Position numbers and translations under genes: made by a program. Below, piece after piece: positions 50,659-60,288 of a DNA stretch of 64,000 nucleotides. Under the pieces are notes generated by a model that was not told the origin of the DNA, made no database searches, and saw only the letters and a list, made by a program, of their open reading frames with translations. The stretch is from Gangjinia marincola (GTDB lineage Bacteria > Bacteroidota > Bacteroidia > Flavobacteriales > Flavobacteriaceae): contig NZ_BAAAFG010000015.1 of assembly GCF_039523415.1 (NCBI RefSeq), positions 62,001 to 126,000 on the forward strand. The letters run 5' to 3'. Each line of letters opens with the position of its first letter. The stretch's first letter is position 1.

Positions 50659-53478
50659 ATGAGAATATTTTTTACAATCGGTTTGTTGTTTATTTCATTG
50701 GTAAGTATTGCCCAAGAAACCGGTACCATAGTGGGTTCACTTACAGATAAGGAAAATAACAATGAGCCCTTACCTTTTGCGAATGTCATTGTAAAAGGAA
50801 CTAATAAAGGAACTACCTCTGACTTTGACGGGAATTTTGAAATTACTAATGTCCCTGTAGGTACGTATACCTTAGAAGTAAGTTTTGTTGGGTATGAAAC
50901 AGTAGAAATCCCCAATGTTACGGTCGAAGCAAATAAATTCACCACGATTAACACGGGGCTAGGCGCGAGTGCCGCGGCATTAGAAGAGGTCTTAATTAAA
51001 GTTGAAACAAGCAGGGAAAAAGAATCTGCTTTATTATTAGAACAAAAGAAAGCAGTTGAAATTAAACAATCTATTGGTGCACAAGAATTAGCCAGAAAAG
51101 GTGTAAGTGATGTGTCTGGAGCTGTCACCAAGACTACCGGAATCTCAAAACAAGAAGGCGGCGGTGATATATATGTCCGCGGTTTAGGAGATCGTTATAA
51201 TGCAACCACACTTAATGGATTACCTCTACCCTCTAACAATCCTAATAACAAAAACATTTCTTTAGATATTTTTTCTACAGATATCGTTCAGTCTATAGGT
51301 ATTGATAAAACATATGTATATTCAAATTATGGCGACTTTGCCGGAGCAAACATTGATATCGTATCAAAAGACTATACAGGGAAAGGATTTATCTCGTTAA
51401 GTGTAGGATCTGGTATTAATAGCGAAGCAACTGGTGTTTCTCAATTTTATCTTCAAGATGGACCGGACTTCTCTGGTTTCTACAATATTGATATTCCGAA
51501 TAACATTCTTGTTGAAAATAATTTTGAAACAAGCTGGGATAGAAATGAAGCCCCAACACCTATAAATAATTCTTTCTCTATCAAAGGTGGTGATTCTTTC
51601 TCTATAACAGATAATGCAAAAATTAATTTTTTTGCCGTAGGGGCTTTTGATAATGATTACGGATTTAGAGAAGGTGTTGCACGAGGTAATGTTACCCTTG
51701 GTGGTATTAACCGTAGAGATTTTGACTATCAAACTTTTCAGTATAATACCAATACGACCTTGATGGGGAATTTTGGACTAAAAAAAGAAAAAAATAAATT
51801 TCAATTCAATACCCTTTACATTAACTCTACCAGCCAAAACCAAAGAGAATTCTTTGGTGTGGTAGATGCATTTGATTATGCGCCCGAAGGTGGTGCATTT
51901 GTACAGCGATCAGAATTTGAACGTACTGAATTGGTGGTAAATCAGTTATTAGGAGAGCATAAAGCTACAGAACGTTTACAGATTGACTGGGCAGGATCAC
52001 ACAATTTTGTACGCAATAGTATTCCAGATAGAAGACAAATTATTCTTACGCCAGATGATTGGGATATACCCGAAGGACCTAAATCCTTTGACCGTACCTT
52101 AAACCAATCTGATAATCATCGTTATTTTCATGATCTGTTAGAAGAAGAATTTGCAGGAAATATTGAAGCAGCTTATTCTTTTGACAAAAATGAAGAAGAA
52201 GAGTTTAATGGCAAAATTAGAGCAGGGTTTAACGGAAGATACAAAAGAACAGATTTTGAAGCCACTCAGGTAAATTATCAAATCATCCAGAGAAATCAAG
52301 ATAACTCCGTGATCGATCAACCCATTATAGATGATATCTATAATTTAGACGCTTATTTTAATCAGGAAAATTTTAATTCACTATATAGATTAAGAACCTT
52401 TAGAGGTGGTGTAGAAGATCAAAATGCACTTGATCCACAAACTTATGATGGTCAACAATCCATAATTGCCGGTTTTGCAGGAGTAGAGTATCAATTTAGC
52501 GAAAAATTATCTGCTATCGCTGCGTTACGATTAGAGCAAATTGAGCAGCGTATTGAGTGGTCAACTGCACTTCAAACTAATGGTGGTCCTTCCAGCTTTA
52601 ATCGTCTAGAGTTTTTACCGACACTATCTAGTCGATATGCCTTAACAGAAAAACAAAATTTGAGATTAGCTGCAAGTAAGACCTATACGCTTCCACAATT
52701 TAAGGAAAGAGCACTGTTTCAATATGAAGATGTTGTAGTAACTACCTTTGGTAATCCAAGTTTACGTCCCTCAACCGATTATAACCTTGACCTCAAATGG
52801 GAGTTATTTCCTTCTTCTGAAGAATTGATTTCGGTTACGGGTTATGGTAAACTAATACAGGATCCAATTAACCAAATCACTGTAAACTCGGCAACAAATG
52901 ATATAACCTGGGTAAATTCTGGTGATCAGGCTATCGTATTAGGAGGTGAACTAGAGGTAAGAAAAAGCATCTTCAGCAAAGAACGAGAAGTAGCAGATAA
53001 TACCCTTAAGAAAACACTTACTACTGGCTTTAATGCTTCCTACCTTCATTCTAATCAAGATTTAGATGCAGAGAAGGTTAACAGTGAAACTACGGCAGGT
53101 GGTTTTCCATTAAGTGTTGACTTTTCAGATGATGAAAGTGAAATTACGGGCGCTTCAACTTGGTTAGTAAATGCAGATGTAAGCTTCTTTAATCAGTTCT
53201 CAGAAAGAACAGATATACAAGCTACCTTATCTTACAACTTCTTTTCTGACCGTGTATTTTCATTAGGAACAGAAGGAAGAGGAAACTTAGTCGATAAAGG
53301 TGTACATACGTTAGACTTTACCGTAAAGTCCAATCTTAACCAAAACTTTACATTAGCGTTTAACGCTAAAAACTTGCTTAATCCTACGGTAGAAAGAGAA
53401 TTAGAGTTTCCACAGGTTACTGTTCTGTCCTTTAAAAGAGGGGTTGATTTAGGTTTGAGCTTGACCTACAACTTTTAG
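50659..53478 (+). CDS. TonB-dependent outer-membrane receptor
   Basis: 939 residues from ATG 50659 (MRIFFTIGLLFISLVSIAQ). After the signal peptide comes a CarboxypepD-regulatory-like domain (GTIVGSLTDKENNNEPLPFANVIVKGTNKGTTSDFDGNF is its span, residues 20-100), the plug domain with VRGLGDRYNATTLNGLPLP and DIFSTDIVQSIGIDKTY, and a 22-strand barrel ending in SLTYNF. It takes up a ligand using the TonB-ExbBD energy; the ligand is unknown. An upstream ATG at 50614 overlaps the likely promoter and has no signal peptide. Under probable control of the adjacent PhoB-like regulator. Confidence 0.92.
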   Translation: MRIFFTIGLLFISLVSIAQETGTIVGSLTDKENNNEPLPFANVIVKGTNKGTTSDFDGNFEITNVPVGTYTLEVSFVGYETVEIPNVTVEANKFTTINTGLGASAAALEEVLIKVETSREKESALLLEQKKAVEIKQSIGAQELARKGVSDVSGAVTKTTGISKQEGGGDIYVRGLGDRYNATTLNGLPLPSNNPNNKNISLDIFSTDIVQSIGIDKTYVYSNYGDFAGANIDIVSKDYTGKGFISLSVGSGINSEATGVSQFYLQDGPDFSGFYNIDIPNNILVENNFETSWDRNEAPTPINNSFSIKGGDSFSITDNAKINFFAVGAFDNDYGFREGVARGNVTLGGINRRDFDYQTFQYNTNTTLMGNFGLKKEKNKFQFNTLYINSTSQNQREFFGVVDAFDYAPEGGAFVQRSEFERTELVVNQLLGEHKATERLQIDWAGSHNFVRNSIPDRRQIILTPDDWDIPEGPKSFDRTLNQSDNHRYFHDLLEEEFAGNIEAAYSFDKNEEEEFNGKIRAGFNGRYKRTDFEATQVNYQIIQRNQDNSVIDQPIIDDIYNLDAYFNQENFNSLYRLRTFRGGVEDQNALDPQTYDGQQSIIAGFAGVEYQFSEKLSAIAALRLEQIEQRIEWSTALQTNGGPSSFNRLEFLPTLSSRYALTEKQNLRLAASKTYTLPQFKERALFQYEDVVVTTFGNPSLRPSTDYNLDLKWELFPSSEELISVTGYGKLIQDPINQITVNSATNDITWVNSGDQAIVLGGELEVRKSIFSKEREVADNTLKKTLTTGFNASYLHSNQDLDAEKVNSETTAGGFPLSVDFSDDESEITGASTWLVNADVSFFNQFSERTDIQATLSYNFFSDRVFSLGTEGRGNLVDKGVHTLDFTVKSNLNQNFTLAFNAKNLLNPTVERELEFPQVTVLSFKRGVDLGLSLTYNF

Positions 53479-53505
53479 TTAACATCTAAAGAGAGATATT
53501 TAACA
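53479..53505 (+). promoter_or_regulatory. TTAACA pair before the beta-helix lipoprotein gene
   Basis: TTAACA at 53479-53484 and 53500-53505 are 21 bp apart (two helical turns) and follow the receptor stop. They resemble the half-sites at 50560-50610. A possible promoter with TTTG and TCCATTTG follows at about 53540-53568. Confidence 0.4.
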
Positions 53506-53594
53506 TTAGGGTCACAAAAACATAAAATACTTCCTTTTTGTTTCACATGGATTTTTTTTCCATTTGTAGGAACTAAAAACTAAAAAAGAAAAAA

Positions 53595-55751
53595 ATGAAA
53601 AACCTATCAAAAAAGATATTCTTTCTAGTGATGATAATATCTTTTACGACCTCTTGTATAACAGAGGATGATGATGCGGGAACTGTTGTTACCGCAGAGG
53701 ATGATCTATCAGGAATCATTACCGAAGATCTCACCTTAAATGCGAGCATAACCTATAATCTTAGTGACGCATTGGTCATTGAAGATGGCGCCTCTCTCAC
53801 TATCCCTGCGGGAACACTCATTAGAGCTACCGGCGGAACGAGTTCTTACATTGCTGTTGCTCAAGGAGGACAAATCTTTGTACAAGGTACCGCTGCTAAT
53901 CCTGTAATCATGACATCTGGTAAGGATAGTCCTGCACCGGCCGATTGGGGTGGTCTTGTAATTTGCGGTAAGGCTCCAACAAACGTAGGATCTACTGCCA
54001 CTAGTGAAGTGGGTGATCTTGCTTATGGTGGTGATGTTGCTAATGACAATTCTGGTTCAGTGCGTTATTTACGTGTAGAATATACAGGCGCATCGTTTAA
54101 CGGATCAAAAGAGTTTAACGGCGTTTCTTTGTTTGGTGTTGGGTCAGAAACTGTTTTTGAGTACGTACAATCGTATAATGGTGCTGATGATGGTATCGAA
54201 TTTTTTGGAGGAACGGTTAATGGTAATTATTTAGTTTCTACCAATAGTGGTGACGATTCCATCGACTTTGCAGATGGATGGAATGGTAACGGAGAATTTT
54301 GGTACATCACAGGCGGTGCACAAGCAGGGATTGAGGGATCAAATAACGGTGATAATGGAGACATCACTCCTGTTACATCTACCAACCTAAGCAATATAAC
54401 AATTGTAGGCCCTGTGAATGAGGGGGCATTATTTTACAAAGAAGGTGGGGGTAGCTTTACTTTTAATAACGTATTTATATCTAACGTTGATTTGGCTGTA
54501 AAAGTAAAAGATGAAGATACTCCTGCGGCTTTACGAATCGAAAACGGTGATTTAGTCATGACTAATGTTCAGTTTAGTGACGTAGAGGACGAATTTGAGT
54601 TCACCGACTATACAGGAGCTAATCAGTCTTTTATAACTGAAGGCCCTACTACAGGTGCAGGTAATGGTGCCGCTGCTCCAGATTGGGCTGCGGGTTGGAC
54701 TATAGGTCTAGACAATAGTAATACTACCGAAGAATTAAGCGGTGAAATTACAACAGATGTTACCTTAGACGCTGCAATAAATTACTCACTTGTAGGATCG
54801 TTGGTTGTACTTGATGGAGCATCTCTTACCATACCTGCAGGAACAAATATCAATGCCACAGGTGGTACAAGCTCATACATAGCAGTTGCCCAAGGTGGAC
54901 AAATTTTTATCAATGGTACTCAAGATAACCCTGTAATAATGACTTCAGGTAAAGCATCCCCGGCACCTGCAGATTGGGGTGGGTTAGTTGTTTGTGGTAA
55001 AGCACCAACTAACGTAGGAACCACAGCAACTAGCGAAGTAGCAGATCTTACCTATGGGGGTGATATAAGTGATGATAACTCAGGTTCAATTCGTTACTTA
55101 CGTGTAGAATATACCGGAGCATCATTTAATGGCTCTAAAGAATTTAATGGGGTATCCTTATTTGGTGTAGGATCAGGAACTGTGTTTGAATATATTCAAT
55201 CATACAATGGTGCAGATGATGGTATTGAATTCTTCGGCGGAACCGTAAGCGGAGACTATTTAGTTTCTACTAACAGTGGAGATGATTCTATCGACTTTGC
55301 AGATGGATGGAATGGTAGTGGCGAGTTTTGGTACATCACAGGCGGTGCACAAGCAGGGATTGAAGGATCAAACAATGGTGATAATGGAGATATTACCCCA
55401 ATTACAAACGCCACATTAAGTAATATCAGTATTGTTGGTCCAGTTAATGAAGGTGCCCTATTTTACAAAGAAGGAGGTGGAGAATTTACAATCACCAATT
55501 TATATACTAATGCAATAGATTTAGGAGTCAAAGTAAAAGATACCGATATTCCTGCGGCTAATCGTATAGAAAATGGAGACTTAGTAATCAATAACGTACA
55601 GTTTGATGAAACTGCAGATGGATTTCAAGCTACAGATTATACAGGAAATAATCTATCTTTCTATACGCTAGGAGATAATATAGGTGCTGGCAACGCAGCT
55701 GATGTACCCGATTGGGCAAACGGATGGACCAGATTTAGCGAAGAAGACTAA
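53595..55751 (+). CDS. Duplicated beta-helix lipoprotein, unknown
   Basis: 718 residues. The signal peptide ends at SFTTSCITEDDD (lipobox-like, Cys about 21; acidic residues after Cys may route it to the outer membrane or surface). The mature protein is two copies of a 330-residue unit: DLSGIITEDLTLNASITYNL in the first and ELSGEITTDVTLDAAINYSL in the second; both contain GASLTIPAGT, GGTSSYIAVAQGGQIF, ASFNGSKEFNGVSLFGVGS and WNG-GEFWYITGGAQAGIEGS. The pattern suggests right-handed parallel beta-helix. No catalytic motif is recognised. It probably works with the TonB receptor upstream, as in many Bacteroidota receptor-lipoprotein pairs. Confidence 0.75.
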   Translation: MKNLSKKIFFLVMIISFTTSCITEDDDAGTVVTAEDDLSGIITEDLTLNASITYNLSDALVIEDGASLTIPAGTLIRATGGTSSYIAVAQGGQIFVQGTAANPVIMTSGKDSPAPADWGGLVICGKAPTNVGSTATSEVGDLAYGGDVANDNSGSVRYLRVEYTGASFNGSKEFNGVSLFGVGSETVFEYVQSYNGADDGIEFFGGTVNGNYLVSTNSGDDSIDFADGWNGNGEFWYITGGAQAGIEGSNNGDNGDITPVTSTNLSNITIVGPVNEGALFYKEGGGSFTFNNVFISNVDLAVKVKDEDTPAALRIENGDLVMTNVQFSDVEDEFEFTDYTGANQSFITEGPTTGAGNGAAAPDWAAGWTIGLDNSNTTEELSGEITTDVTLDAAINYSLVGSLVVLDGASLTIPAGTNINATGGTSSYIAVAQGGQIFINGTQDNPVIMTSGKASPAPADWGGLVVCGKAPTNVGTTATSEVADLTYGGDISDDNSGSIRYLRVEYTGASFNGSKEFNGVSLFGVGSGTVFEYIQSYNGADDGIEFFGGTVSGDYLVSTNSGDDSIDFADGWNGSGEFWYITGGAQAGIEGSNNGDNGDITPITNATLSNISIVGPVNEGALFYKEGGGEFTITNLYTNAIDLGVKVKDTDIPAANRIENGDLVINNVQFDETADGFQATDYTGNNLSFYTLGDNIGAGNAADVPDWANGWTRFSEED

Positions 55752-55781
55752 AACAAATAAGTAAAATAAATTAGCCAACGC

Positions 55782-55820
55782 AACCCCTTCAACGTAAAAC
55801 ATTGAAGGGGTTATTATTTT
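55782..55820 (+). terminator. Rho-independent terminator after the lipoprotein gene
   Basis: AACCCCTTCAA (55782-55792), a 9-nt loop and TTGAAGGGGTT (55802-55812), followed by ATTATTTT. The stem is 11 bp and perfect. Confidence 0.9.
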
Positions 55821-55869
55821 AACGCCTCCTTGACACTGATATATAGCACGATCTGCTAATATTGCGGTC

Positions 55870-56775
55870 ATGCATCGCGATTTTAGAATTAAGGATATCC
55901 CAACGCTTACTAAAAAAACATACTCCGTTTGGTTAGGAGGTGATCCCTGGCGATCCAGTGCGGTGATCGCGTATTATTCCATTCTATCGCTTCCGCCCCT
56001 ATTGGTCCTCCTGATTAATCTGGTGGGTGTTTTTTATGGTACAGAAATCGTTCAGGGACGCCTCACCAATGAAATCGCCTCAGTGCTTGGGTTGGATACA
56101 GCTGAGTTTATTCAGGACATGGTCACAGAATCGTTGATTGAAGATAAATCCACCGTCTCTACGATCGTGGGTATTGCTATGCTGATTTTTGGGGCTACCG
56201 GAGTCTTCTACCAAATGCAAATCTCCCTTAATCAGGTATGGTTGGTCACCGAAGAAGACAAAGGCAAGATCAAAAACATCATCATTGATCGGGCGCGGAG
56301 TTTTGCCTTTATCCTTACCATAGGATTTTTATTGCTCATTAGTTTTGTACTCACAGCATTGCTAAGTACGTTTACTGAATATCTGGAATTCTTTTTTCCG
56401 GATACCATGCTCGTCATAGCCTATCTTCTCGATGTCATTATTTCGCTTGGATTTATTACCGTATTATTTGCACTCATGTTTAAATACTTGCCAGATACCA
56501 AGGTGACCTGGCACATGGTCTGGAAAGGCGCATTTATTTCTTCTGCACTTTTTGCCTTAGGAAAGTATTTATTGGCATTATATTTTAGCAAGCTGGAGCC
56601 CGGTTCTGCCTACGGTGCAGCGGGAACTGTAGTATTAATTTTACTCTGGGTATCCTACAGTTCGCTGATTTTGTTTTTTGGCGCAGCCTTTACTAAAGCC
56701 TATGCAGATCATTATGGCTTAACCCTAAAGAAAAACAATCCTGATAAGACGCCTGAAAAGGAAATGGAAAAATAG
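55870..56775 (+). CDS. YihY/BrkB family membrane protein
   Basis: 301 residues with six transmembrane segments. Family motifs include AYYSILSLPPLLVLLINLVG, FGATGVFYQMQISLNQVW and YGAAGTVVLILLWVSYSSLILFFGAAFT (given here as a span, residues 238-265). The family was once called RNase BN in error and is an inner-membrane protein of unclear role. A TAATATTG box lies 5 bp before the ATG, another possible leaderless case. Confidence 0.9.
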   Translation: MHRDFRIKDIPTLTKKTYSVWLGGDPWRSSAVIAYYSILSLPPLLVLLINLVGVFYGTEIVQGRLTNEIASVLGLDTAEFIQDMVTESLIEDKSTVSTIVGIAMLIFGATGVFYQMQISLNQVWLVTEEDKGKIKNIIIDRARSFAFILTIGFLLLISFVLTALLSTFTEYLEFFFPDTMLVIAYLLDVIISLGFITVLFALMFKYLPDTKVTWHMVWKGAFISSALFALGKYLLALYFSKLEPGSAYGAAGTVVLILLWVSYSSLILFFGAAFTKAYADHYGLTLKKNNPDKTPEKEMEK

Positions 56776-56791
56776 ATTCCCCACCCTCTAG

Positions 56792-56815
56792 CCCCCTCTC
56801 CCGCCGGAGAGGGGG
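56792..56815. terminator. Strong GC hairpin between convergent genes
   Basis: CCCCCTCTCC (56792-56801), CGCC, GGAGAGGGGG (56806-56815). The 10-bp stem separates YihY and the convergent lipoprotein gene and belongs to the same GC-rich palindrome type as those in hemW and ruvC. T-runs are short, so it may be a repeat as well as a terminator. Confidence 0.6.
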
Positions 56816-56819
56816 GACT

Positions 56820-57230
56820 TTACTCCCCGGTAAACACGATCTCAAAGTCCATGGCTTCCAACTCCTCGTAGGTTAAATCAAAACGTGCTTCGTACAAGCC
56901 TTCATCACGTATGGTTTCCCAATCGTTTTCTTCTAAGGTAGAGGATGCATAGAACATGAAGCTATAGACCACAATGGTGGTATTTTCTAGATCATATTCC
57001 TTAGTTACATAATCATTTTGCATGATAGAAAAATTTTCATTTGTTCTTGGATCCCAATCCAAGATATTATTCATTCCTATCTCAGTTTGATCTTGATATC
57101 CTCTGGAGTGATAAAAAATAATATCATTTGTTTCATTTTTTAAGTCAACGAAAAAATCGGGATCATCATCTGGGCATCCTGTCAAAACCAGACAAAGCAA
57201 AAAAAACAATATATTTTTTAATATTTTCAT
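56820..57230 (-). CDS. Small lipoprotein, unknown
   Basis: 136 residues from ATG 57230 (MKILKNILFFLLCLVLTGC). The lipobox is LVLTGC (Cys 19), followed by acidic PDDDPDFF. The mature part is rich in Asp/Glu and aromatic residues and ends with FEIVFTGE; no family is recognised. The longer frame from 57281 adds residues with no signal-peptide character. A 30-codon reading frame lies immediately upstream on the same strand. Confidence 0.65.
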   Translation of the reverse strand: MKILKNILFFLLCLVLTGCPDDDPDFFVDLKNETNDIIFYHSRGYQDQTEIGMNNILDWDPRTNENFSIMQNDYVTKEYDLENTTIVVYSFMFYASSTLEENDWETIRDEGLYEARFDLTYEELEAMDFEIVFTGE

Positions 57231-57241
57231 AGTAATATAAT

Positions 57242-57334
57242 TTAATGCCCAAACTTTAAGGCTATTCTTGTCCACCACCAACCTGGGGATAAATCAAACC
57301 AATTGAACTCTTCGGCAAACATTTCGAAGTCCAT
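57242..57334 (-). CDS. Short open frame of 30 residues, possible leader or gene remnant
   Basis: The frame MDFEMFAEEFNWFDLSPGWW continues with WTRIALKFGH to a TAA 12 bp before the lipoprotein ATG. It is amphipathic and tryptophan-rich. It may be a leader peptide, a small membrane-active protein, or the end of a lost gene. Evidence is only the open frame and position. Confidence 0.25.
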   Translation of the reverse strand: MDFEMFAEEFNWFDLSPGWWWTRIALKFGH

Positions 57335-57439
57335 TTTATTTTAAAGATCAAAGAAATTAGAAAAGGTTGCATCCCAGTTTTATGCTTAGGCTTAACGTAG
57401 AATTAAAGCCCTCTTCTTTTCATAAAAGCAGGTAAAAAG

Positions 57440-57447
57440 TATATTTG
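57440..57447 (+). promoter_or_regulatory. -7 element of the lamin-tail gene
   Basis: TATATTTG matches TAnnTTTG and lies 24 bp before the ATG at 57471. No good -33 TTG was found. Confidence 0.5.
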
Positions 57448-57470
57448 CAATTCAATTTAAATACAACATA

Positions 57471-59069
57471 ATGAAACAAATTTACATGACCCTTTTAGGG
57501 ATTATTTTTACTCTTTCAGCATTGGCTCAAAGTGCTGGTGATATTGTTATTACAGAATTTATGCAAAATCCCGCAGCAGTAGGTGACGATGTGGGCGAGT
57601 ACTTTGAAGTATATAACACGACAGATACCGACATTGATTTAATTAATTGGATTATTTCAGACTTAGGTTCAGATTCTCATACCATAGCTACTAATATTAT
57701 TGTTCCTGCCGGTGCTTATGCCGTTCTAGGTATAAACACTGATACCAACGTCAATGGAGGTGTTACTATAGATTATGCGTATGGTAGTGACATTACTCTT
57801 GGAAATGGAACGGATGAATTACTTTTGACTGCCCCTAATGCAGTTGTGATCGATCAAATTATTTGGGATAATGGAGCGACTTTTCCTGATGCTTCTGGGG
57901 CCAGTGCAAGTTTAAATCCTGATATTCTTGACGCAACATCTAATGATGATGGATCTAATTGGTGTGAGTCGACTAGTACCTACGGAGATGGGGATTTAGG
58001 AACTCCCGGCGGAATCAATGATGTATGTGGAGCTACTTGTCCATTACAAACAAGTAACATTGTGGCTACATGTGATGCTGTTACAAACGGAGTAGATTCT
58101 TATACTACGACTATTGATTTTAGTGGCGGAGCTACCGAAGCGTATACCATAACTGTTTCAGCAGGAGCACTTGGTGGTGATGATGCAAATACAACAGCAG
58201 ATGGAACATTTATAATCTCAGGTGTTGAAGAAGGTACAGATGTAGTCCTAACCGTCTCAAGTGCTACATGTGATTTTTCAATCACAATAAATAGCCCTAC
58301 CTGTATCGCTGCTGATTGCGTTGCCGAAGGCAGTGTGATCTTTACTGAAATTATGCAAAATCCAAGTATCAATGCTGATCCGGCCGGTGAATATGTAGAG
58401 CTTTACAACACTACTGACGCTTCAATTGATTTAGAAGGATTTGTCTTAAAAGACGATGTGTCTACAGGCGAAACCCACACGATTGCGTCAAGCTTAATTA
58501 TACCTGCTCAAGGATATGTAGTCATTGGTAACGGCGCAACACCCAATGGCGGAGTTACCCTTGATTATGATTATGCGAACGATATTTCTTTGGGTAATGG
58601 TACAGATGGTGTGATTTTAGAATGCCAAGGTGGTATTATTGATCAGGTCGTTTGGGATGATGGAGCAACCTTTCCTGATCCTAGTGGTGCTAGTATGGAG
58701 TTAGCTGCCTCTGCATATAACAGCACAGATAATGATCTTGGAGTTAACTGGGGCGAGGCAACAACTTCTTTTGGAGATGGTGACCTGGGTACTCCCGGCG
58801 AGGACAATAGTTTTACCCTGTCTATCATTGACGTTAACAGTGGTTCATTTAGCCTTTATCCAAATCCCGCACTGGATGGATCAATAACTGTTGAAGCTAA
58901 AGAAAATACTGCGTTAACTGTACAAATTTATGACCTATTAGGAAAAGAAGTGGTTCGCAGAACCCTCACTTCAGGTCAGATTAATGTATCTAATCTTTCT
59001 TCGGGTATTTACATGGTAAAGGTCTCTCAAAACGGAGTTTCTTCTACTCAAAAGCTTGTAGTGAAATAA
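57471..59069 (+). CDS. Lamin-tail-domain protein exported by type IX secretion
   Basis: 532 residues. Signal peptide (to SALAQ), a first lamin tail domain (DIVITEFMQNP...GEYFEVYNTT), a Cys-containing linker domain (about 180-280), a second lamin tail domain (SVIFTEIMQNPSINADPAG, GEYVELYNTT) and a C-terminal type A sorting domain (about 460-532) with FSLYPNPALDG, IYDLLGKEVVRR and LSSGIYMVKV. The sorting domain predicts export across the outer membrane by the Por secretion system and attachment to or release from the surface. Ends at a strong terminator. Confidence 0.92.
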   Translation: MKQIYMTLLGIIFTLSALAQSAGDIVITEFMQNPAAVGDDVGEYFEVYNTTDTDIDLINWIISDLGSDSHTIATNIIVPAGAYAVLGINTDTNVNGGVTIDYAYGSDITLGNGTDELLLTAPNAVVIDQIIWDNGATFPDASGASASLNPDILDATSNDDGSNWCESTSTYGDGDLGTPGGINDVCGATCPLQTSNIVATCDAVTNGVDSYTTTIDFSGGATEAYTITVSAGALGGDDANTTADGTFIISGVEEGTDVVLTVSSATCDFSITINSPTCIAADCVAEGSVIFTEIMQNPSINADPAGEYVELYNTTDASIDLEGFVLKDDVSTGETHTIASSLIIPAQGYVVIGNGATPNGGVTLDYDYANDISLGNGTDGVILECQGGIIDQVVWDDGATFPDPSGASMELAASAYNSTDNDLGVNWGEATTSFGDGDLGTPGEDNSFTLSIIDVNSGSFSLYPNPALDGSITVEAKENTALTVQIYDLLGKEVVRRTLTSGQINVSNLSSGIYMVKVSQNGVSSTQKLVVK

Positions 59070-59092
59070 ACATTTTTTGGTATAAAATAGTA

Positions 59093-59121
59093 AAAGGCTG
59101 TCCATGAGGATGGCCTTTTTT
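59093..59121 (+). terminator. Rho-independent terminator
   Basis: AAAGGCTGTCC, ATGA, GGATGGCCTTT followed by T-run; 11 pairs with two G-T. It lies 24 bp after the lamin-tail gene stop. Confidence 0.9.
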
Positions 59122-59149
59122 AATGTGTTAAAGATTGTACCTTTACCCC

Positions 59150-60127
59150 ATGAAATTGATTCAGGAAATCTTTCAACCTCATACCGCGCAAGGCTTTGAA
59201 GAACTAGCCTTACGTGTATTTCAATTTCAGTACAAACTAAATCAGGTGTATCGTAGGTATTGTCAACTCATCAATACCAAACCAGATGCAGTTGGTCATC
59301 TGCATGAAATTCCATTTCTGCCGATTGAGTTTTTTAAAACACATCATGTTTCTACGGGTCAAAATGCCTCTCATATTTTTACAAGTAGTGGTACAACCAC
59401 AATGATCCCCAGTAAACATTATATAACAGATATTCGATTATACGAACAATCTTATGTACATGCATTTAAACAGTTTTACGGCGATCCGGATCAATATACG
59501 ATCCTGGCCTTGCTTCCTTCCTACCTGGAGCGAACCGGCTCATCGCTTATTCATATGGTGAATGATCTTATTATGCAAAGTAATGACGAACAAAGTGGCT
59601 TCTTTCTCGATCAAAAAGAGGAATTGGTTAAACGTATCCGTCAAGCGGAAAAAAACAAACGCTCCACCTTGCTCATAGGGGTATCTTTTGCCTTGTTGGA
59701 TATAGCCGAAGAATATTCGCTCAACCTGAAGCATACTACTATCATGGAAACCGGCGGAATGAAAGGCCGAAGAAAAGAGCTCATAAGGGCAGAGCTTCAC
59801 GATCACTTAAAAAAAGGCTTCGGGGTTGAAGAAATTCATAGTGAATACGGCATGACAGAATTACTCTCTCAAGCCTACTCTACGGGTGATGGCATCTTCC
59901 GCGCAAGCGAAACCATGAAAATTCTAATTCGTGATCCCGAAGATCCCTTTTCTTACCAACCTCTGGGAAAAACTGGTGGAATTAATGTGATCGATTTAGC
60001 TAATCTCTATTCTTGCTCTTTTATTGCTACACAAGACTTAGGTAAATCTTATCCTGATGAATCCTTTGAAGTCCATGGTCGTTTTGATCAAAGCGATATA
60101 CGTGGATGCAACCTAATGACGCTATGA
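59150..60127 (+). CDS. LuxE-family acyl-protein synthetase-like protein
   Basis: 325 residues from ATG 59150 (MKLIQEIFQP). The LuxE/acyl-adenylating signature is IPFLPIEFFKTHHV and the AMP-binding loop IFTSSGTTTMIPSKHY; later EIHSEYGMTELLSQAYS is the motif A5-like glutamate region. It would activate a fatty or other carboxylic acid as acyl-AMP. There are no lux genes nearby, so it likely serves a different pathway. The -7-like TACCTTTA ends 5 bp before the ATG. The alternative start TTG 59135 lies inside this box. Confidence 0.78.
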   Translation: MKLIQEIFQPHTAQGFEELALRVFQFQYKLNQVYRRYCQLINTKPDAVGHLHEIPFLPIEFFKTHHVSTGQNASHIFTSSGTTTMIPSKHYITDIRLYEQSYVHAFKQFYGDPDQYTILALLPSYLERTGSSLIHMVNDLIMQSNDEQSGFFLDQKEELVKRIRQAEKNKRSTLLIGVSFALLDIAEEYSLNLKHTTIMETGGMKGRRKELIRAELHDHLKKGFGVEEIHSEYGMTELLSQAYSTGDGIFRASETMKILIRDPEDPFSYQPLGKTGGINVIDLANLYSCSFIATQDLGKSYPDESFEVHGRFDQSDIRGCNLMTL

Positions 60128-60288
60128 AATCGAAGTCGAATTGAATTAAATTAAATTAGGTTTCTGATCGTTATCTCAAGGCATGAAGCAAAACTGCTAA
60201 CTTTATAATTTAAAAACTGCCAAAATAGATTTTGGTCAAATATTTGCTAAAGAATGAGTACTTTTAATCATCTTAAATTCGAACTACT

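Noticed and set aside
59150..60127. Bioluminescence operon member
   Set aside because: The LuxE-like protein has no luxCDAB neighbours; only the family fold is supported.
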